Of a DNA stretch of 64,000 nt, positions 60,853 through 64,000 are shown in pieces. Every line of letters begins with the position of its first letter. The stretch's first letter is position 1. Below the pieces are notes generated by a model. The model did not search any database. It had not been told where the DNA came from and saw nothing but the letters and a program-made list of their open reading frames with translations. The DNA lies in the NCBI GenBank assembly GCA_020081605.1, contig JAHREC010000011.1:1736001-1800000 (forward strand). The letters are read 5' to 3'. The stretch is from Albifimbria verrucaria (lineage: Eukaryota; Ascomycota; Sordariomycetes; Hypocreales; Stachybotryaceae). Both the position numbers and the translations under genes were made by a program.

Positions 60853-61627
60853 GCTGACATTGCCGAGGTTGAAGTGAAGCTTACTCTGATCGCTATCTCA
60901 CCAGGTGCTTCACAGTCCATGAATCAGGTCGACGCAATAGCCTTTGGACAATTTTGAACAATTGTCGCAGAGCATGGATGTGGGAGTGCGGGGCTTAGCT
61001 GACGACTTGGTGATGTCTAGTTTTTCATCTCGAATGACACGATGGTGGGGTTCCAACCACGTACATGCAATGAGCATCACCACTCAATGGACGCATGAAT
61101 GCTGGGGTTGACAGCAAAGGTGGGCCGCTGTGCATCTGGCCGAGGGATAACTCGTGTAAGAGGAGACAGTGCATGGGCAGCCCTATGGGAGGATGACCAC
61201 AGCTCGGCCTGAAACCACTCTGACTTGGCTTACACGGCAGTGGTCTGAGCAATTCCACTGGGGCGGTTGGTGACCCCTAATTTCTGACGTGCTGGGTCAA
61301 GCCTTATGGCGATTCAGCTAGCTTCGTAAAACGGCATAATTAGGAGCGGTTGATTGAGCAGGGGTGGCGTGTTAAACGACTTTAAGCGCAACTAACTCCC
61401 ACCAACGTTTTGCTCTCTCGGTTTTTTATTCACTTTCCAGCGCATTCTGCAAGCTTCTCTTCCTGACTAGGCCTCTAAGTCACTTGTGTTTCCATAGAAA
61501 CTAGGACCAGTAACAGTCTGTTGGCTGGAACGAGTTTCTGTGAATTGAAACATCAAGGCAATACGATACAACCGGCTTCTTCGGCGCAGACTTCAGTGAC
61601 AATCGAACGGCTGGCCCCTCCACTGCA
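60853..61627. promoter_or_regulatory. divergent promoter between the HeLo-pseudokinase and the Zn2Cys6 factor
   Basis: 775 bases separate two start codons pointing away from each other. No other gene fits. CGG-type half sites for Zn2Cys6 factors are not obvious in a paired arrangement. Confidence 0.5.
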
Positions 61628-63574
61628 ATGGATGCCAATAACCGTGCCAAGGATACCTCTGTCCCTTCTGCTTGTTTGGCTTGTGTAAGTGAGCTAGTTG
61701 GCGCCTAATTACTATCTCTCTCTGACACTGAGGTTCTTTGCTTGATTTCACAGCGATCCAAACATCTTAAGTGTGACGGGCAGAACCCATGCTCTAGATG
61801 TGTAACAGTTGGTAGCGATTGCATCTTCATCGCTTCTCGTCGAGGGTACAAAGGTCCTCGGCGAGGCACCGCACAGAATCCGAACAAACGACAAGCTACA
61901 TCGCCGCCGGATACTAGGTCTGATGGCAGTACCGAGCCCGAGTTTCTTGTAGTCAACTCGCAGGTGTGCACACCGACCTATGTGTCACCACATAGATCCA
62001 CTGTGCCATCACCAGCGTATACACCTGATTCTTTTTCGATATCAGCACCGACTTGCTGGCTGCTCAGCCCGGCATGTTGCAAAACACAACGGGGTTTCTC
62101 GACCAGGATGGCCTATTCGCATCTACACTGCGGGCTCCTAGTCTGGCACAACGTTGCATGGACTCGTTCTATTACCACTTTCATGGAACACATCCGTTCA
62201 TCCTTCCAAAAGAGTTCCTACATCAAGCAACTGCAGATGCAAAGATTGAGCCGCTTCTTGCAGCTATGCGCTGGGTTGGGTCGCTCTACCTAGACGTTTC
62301 TCGATTCAGGGCAAGTCTGCTAGAGAACGCTGAGAATCTCATCCATTCTTCTCAACGTGTTGTAGATGGGTATCTCGTCCAGGCAATGATGCTTCTCATT
62401 ATTGGCCTTGATGGTAGTGACCAGCAGGCAAAGGCAAAGGAGCTCCTTGCCGAAACTGAAGGCTTGGCCATTCAGATGGGCCTCCACACCCGCTCTTTTG
62501 CTGACATACATGGAAAGGGACTGCCAGTTCTGGAGGAGAGTTGGCGCAGGACATGGTGGGAGCTGTTTGTCGTAGATGCCATGATTGCAGGCGCACATCG
62601 ATCGACTACATTCGCTCTGTACGATATCCCTACAGATGTTGCCCTTCCATGCGAGGAGCGCCAGTATCTTACTGGAGTAAGTCGGCGATATGTTTAGTAC
62701 CTTGAATTGCTGATGGACTAACTTGGACTTAGCATATTCCCCATCCTTTAACACTTGAGGATTTCGAAGATCAAGATTTCTCCGGCGAGGAACGAGAGTT
62801 CTCTTCATTTGCTTACCGAATACTTAGTGCCAGGAACTTGGGCAAATTCATGAGGATGCCGCCTATGTTTGGGCCGGAAGACGAGAACATAGCCCGCATC
62901 GAGGCGTTGTTGACCAACTTTCGATTGCATTTACCACCCTCAAAGAAATACGCCATTCAAAAGGACGGAAAGATAGACGAGATGATGTTCCAGGCATTGA
63001 TGATGACAAATGCCACATCTCTCATTCTTCACCAACCGTACTCACAGCTCGACTCGTCTCCGACCAAGAGCATCGACGCGTGCGCACCTCACCAGGTGGT
63101 GCTCTCCTGGGATGTCTTTAATGACCATACCAAACACACAATCACATCGGCAAACGAGATCAGCAAGATGATCACATACAGAGCACCCTTGACCTCTCAT
63201 ACACATTTCTTTGCCTGCATCATCACGCTATCCTCGATTGTACACCTGAACAAATGGGCCATCTACTTTGTCCCTCAGGATGACGACGAACTCAGGCAAC
63301 AGATACGCCTAAACACTGGCGCCTTGAACGAGATCTCCACAGTATGGCGCTCTGCAGAAAGGACCAAAGGGCAAATAAAAATGTCGCGCAAGAGATTTAC
63401 CGGATGAAGAAGCAGCAGCAAGGGAATTCGCAGTACTGGCTCGGCTTTACGCAAGAACAGATTATTAATAGTATCGCCACGGATGACTCCATCATCAATG
63501 ATATCGAGAAGATGCAGGGACTACCATCAGGTTTGATGATACCGTCTATGACTGGTATGGCAGAGCAAAGATGA
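61628..63574 (+). CDS. Zn2Cys6 fungal transcription factor
   Basis: Nuclear DNA-binding regulator. Exons 61628-61684, 61754-62676 and 62733-63574. The binuclear zinc cluster (CLACRSKHLKCDGQNPCSRC plus VTVGSDC) is split by intron 1 between the second Cys and the rest. SRRGYKGPRRG, a basic stretch, follows. The middle region (HPFILPKEFLHQA, LYLDVSRFR, VDGYLVQAMMLLIIGLDG, AIQMGLHTRSFA, EESWRRTWWELFVVDAMIAG) matches the fungal-specific transcription factor regulatory domain. One-base losses near 62055 and in the A run 63377-63381 break the frame; with the latter restored the protein ends at 63574 (IPSMTGMAEQR). Target genes are unknown. It is head-to-head with the HeLo-pseudokinase gene. Confidence 0.88.
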
Positions 63575-64000
63575 AGGTTACAGAGTTTATAAGAAACCTG
63601 AACAAAACTGCCTAGCAGCAGCAGCAAAGACACTCCAGGAACTCGAAGCAGCAAATCCCAGCGCAAATGCCACAGCAAATAACCTAGAAAGGTTAGCAAC
63701 GAGTACTGTACCTAGGTGGCCTTTTCTGTTCACTTACACCACTCACACCCCGTCGCCGCCTCTCATATCCGATGGACTTTCCATCTCCATAGTCATGGGC
63801 TGCAGTGGACGCTGAGCGAAACAAAGTATTAGCTTATTGACCGATCAGTTGTCTAAAATGCTGCGAAGGCCAGCCATGGACGAACCGGCTGCTCGGTGGC
63901 TATTTGCGGAGCCGACAGCACAGCCGGCTCCGGCTCCTTGAGCATTTGTGTTGGAGGTGGTGCAGACATTTCGACAAATGCAAAATGGCGAAATCTTAAT
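63575..64000. other. 3' flank, no gene seen
   Basis: Contains a tacctaggtggcc motif near 63709 and no recognisable coding sequence up to the window edge. Confidence 0.45.

Noticed and set aside
1..64000. CRISPR arrays, bacterial operons or prophage
   Set aside because: Spliceosomal introns, long intergenic spaces and eukaryotic complexes show this is a fungal nuclear sequence; no spaced direct repeats were found.
1..64000. intact transposable element
   Set aside because: I saw no reverse transcriptase, integrase or DDE transposase motifs and no paired terminal repeats.

Overview
The window is nuclear DNA of a filamentous ascomycete. Genes lie on both strands and carry short introns (about 45-100 bp) with GTRNGT donors and CTNAC-like branch sites. 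Leaders are pyrimidine-rich, coding sequence is moderately GC-rich, and the gene families are typical of Sordariomycetes. I favour Hypocreales or a close relative but cannot name a species.

Layout. 1-6.1 kb is an accessory edge: the 3' part of a TPR-repeat gene, a GH11 xylanase-like gene with five introns, and a membrane-anchored cupredoxin protein. 6.5-21.4 kb is a dense housekeeping block: ribosomal P2, SPT2, a NUFIP1/CCCH protein, RNA polymerase III subunit RPC8, EMC3, SPC2, MMS19 and ATP11. 21.5-33.0 kb holds three lipid/peroxisome genes: an adenylate-forming CoA ligase ending in a PTS1, a membrane-anchored lipase/sterol-esterase-like protein, and the peroxisomal AAA ATPase PEX6. These are followed by an SH3BGR-like protein with an acidic tail (33.2-34.5 kb) and a small GPI-anchored cell-wall protein (37.2-37.8 kb). 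37.8-46.7 kb is gene-poor and contains one decayed sphingolipid C9-methyltransferase relic. 46.7-57.7 kb holds HTD2 (mitochondrial fatty acid synthesis), GPI13/PIG-O, a b561-type membrane protein and an ABCG half-transporter. 58.9-63.6 kb holds a HeLo-domain pseudokinase, divergently paired with a Zn2Cys6 transcription factor.

Two points matter most to a reader. First, most conserved genes here, including essential ones, are interrupted by one-base losses, nearly always inside a homopolymer (typically a run of 4 where homology demands 5). I place more than 40 such sites and no one-base gains. This looks like a systematic sequence-quality problem, so I annotate those loci as genes rather than pseudogenes. 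Coordinates are genomic spans, and translating the sequence as given will not yield the full proteins. Second, the most interesting locus is the HeLo-pseudokinase at 58.9-60.9 kb. Its layout (four-helix-type membrane-targeting domain followed by a degenerate kinase domain) resembles that of animal MLKL, and it is a good candidate for a cell-death or non-self-response factor.
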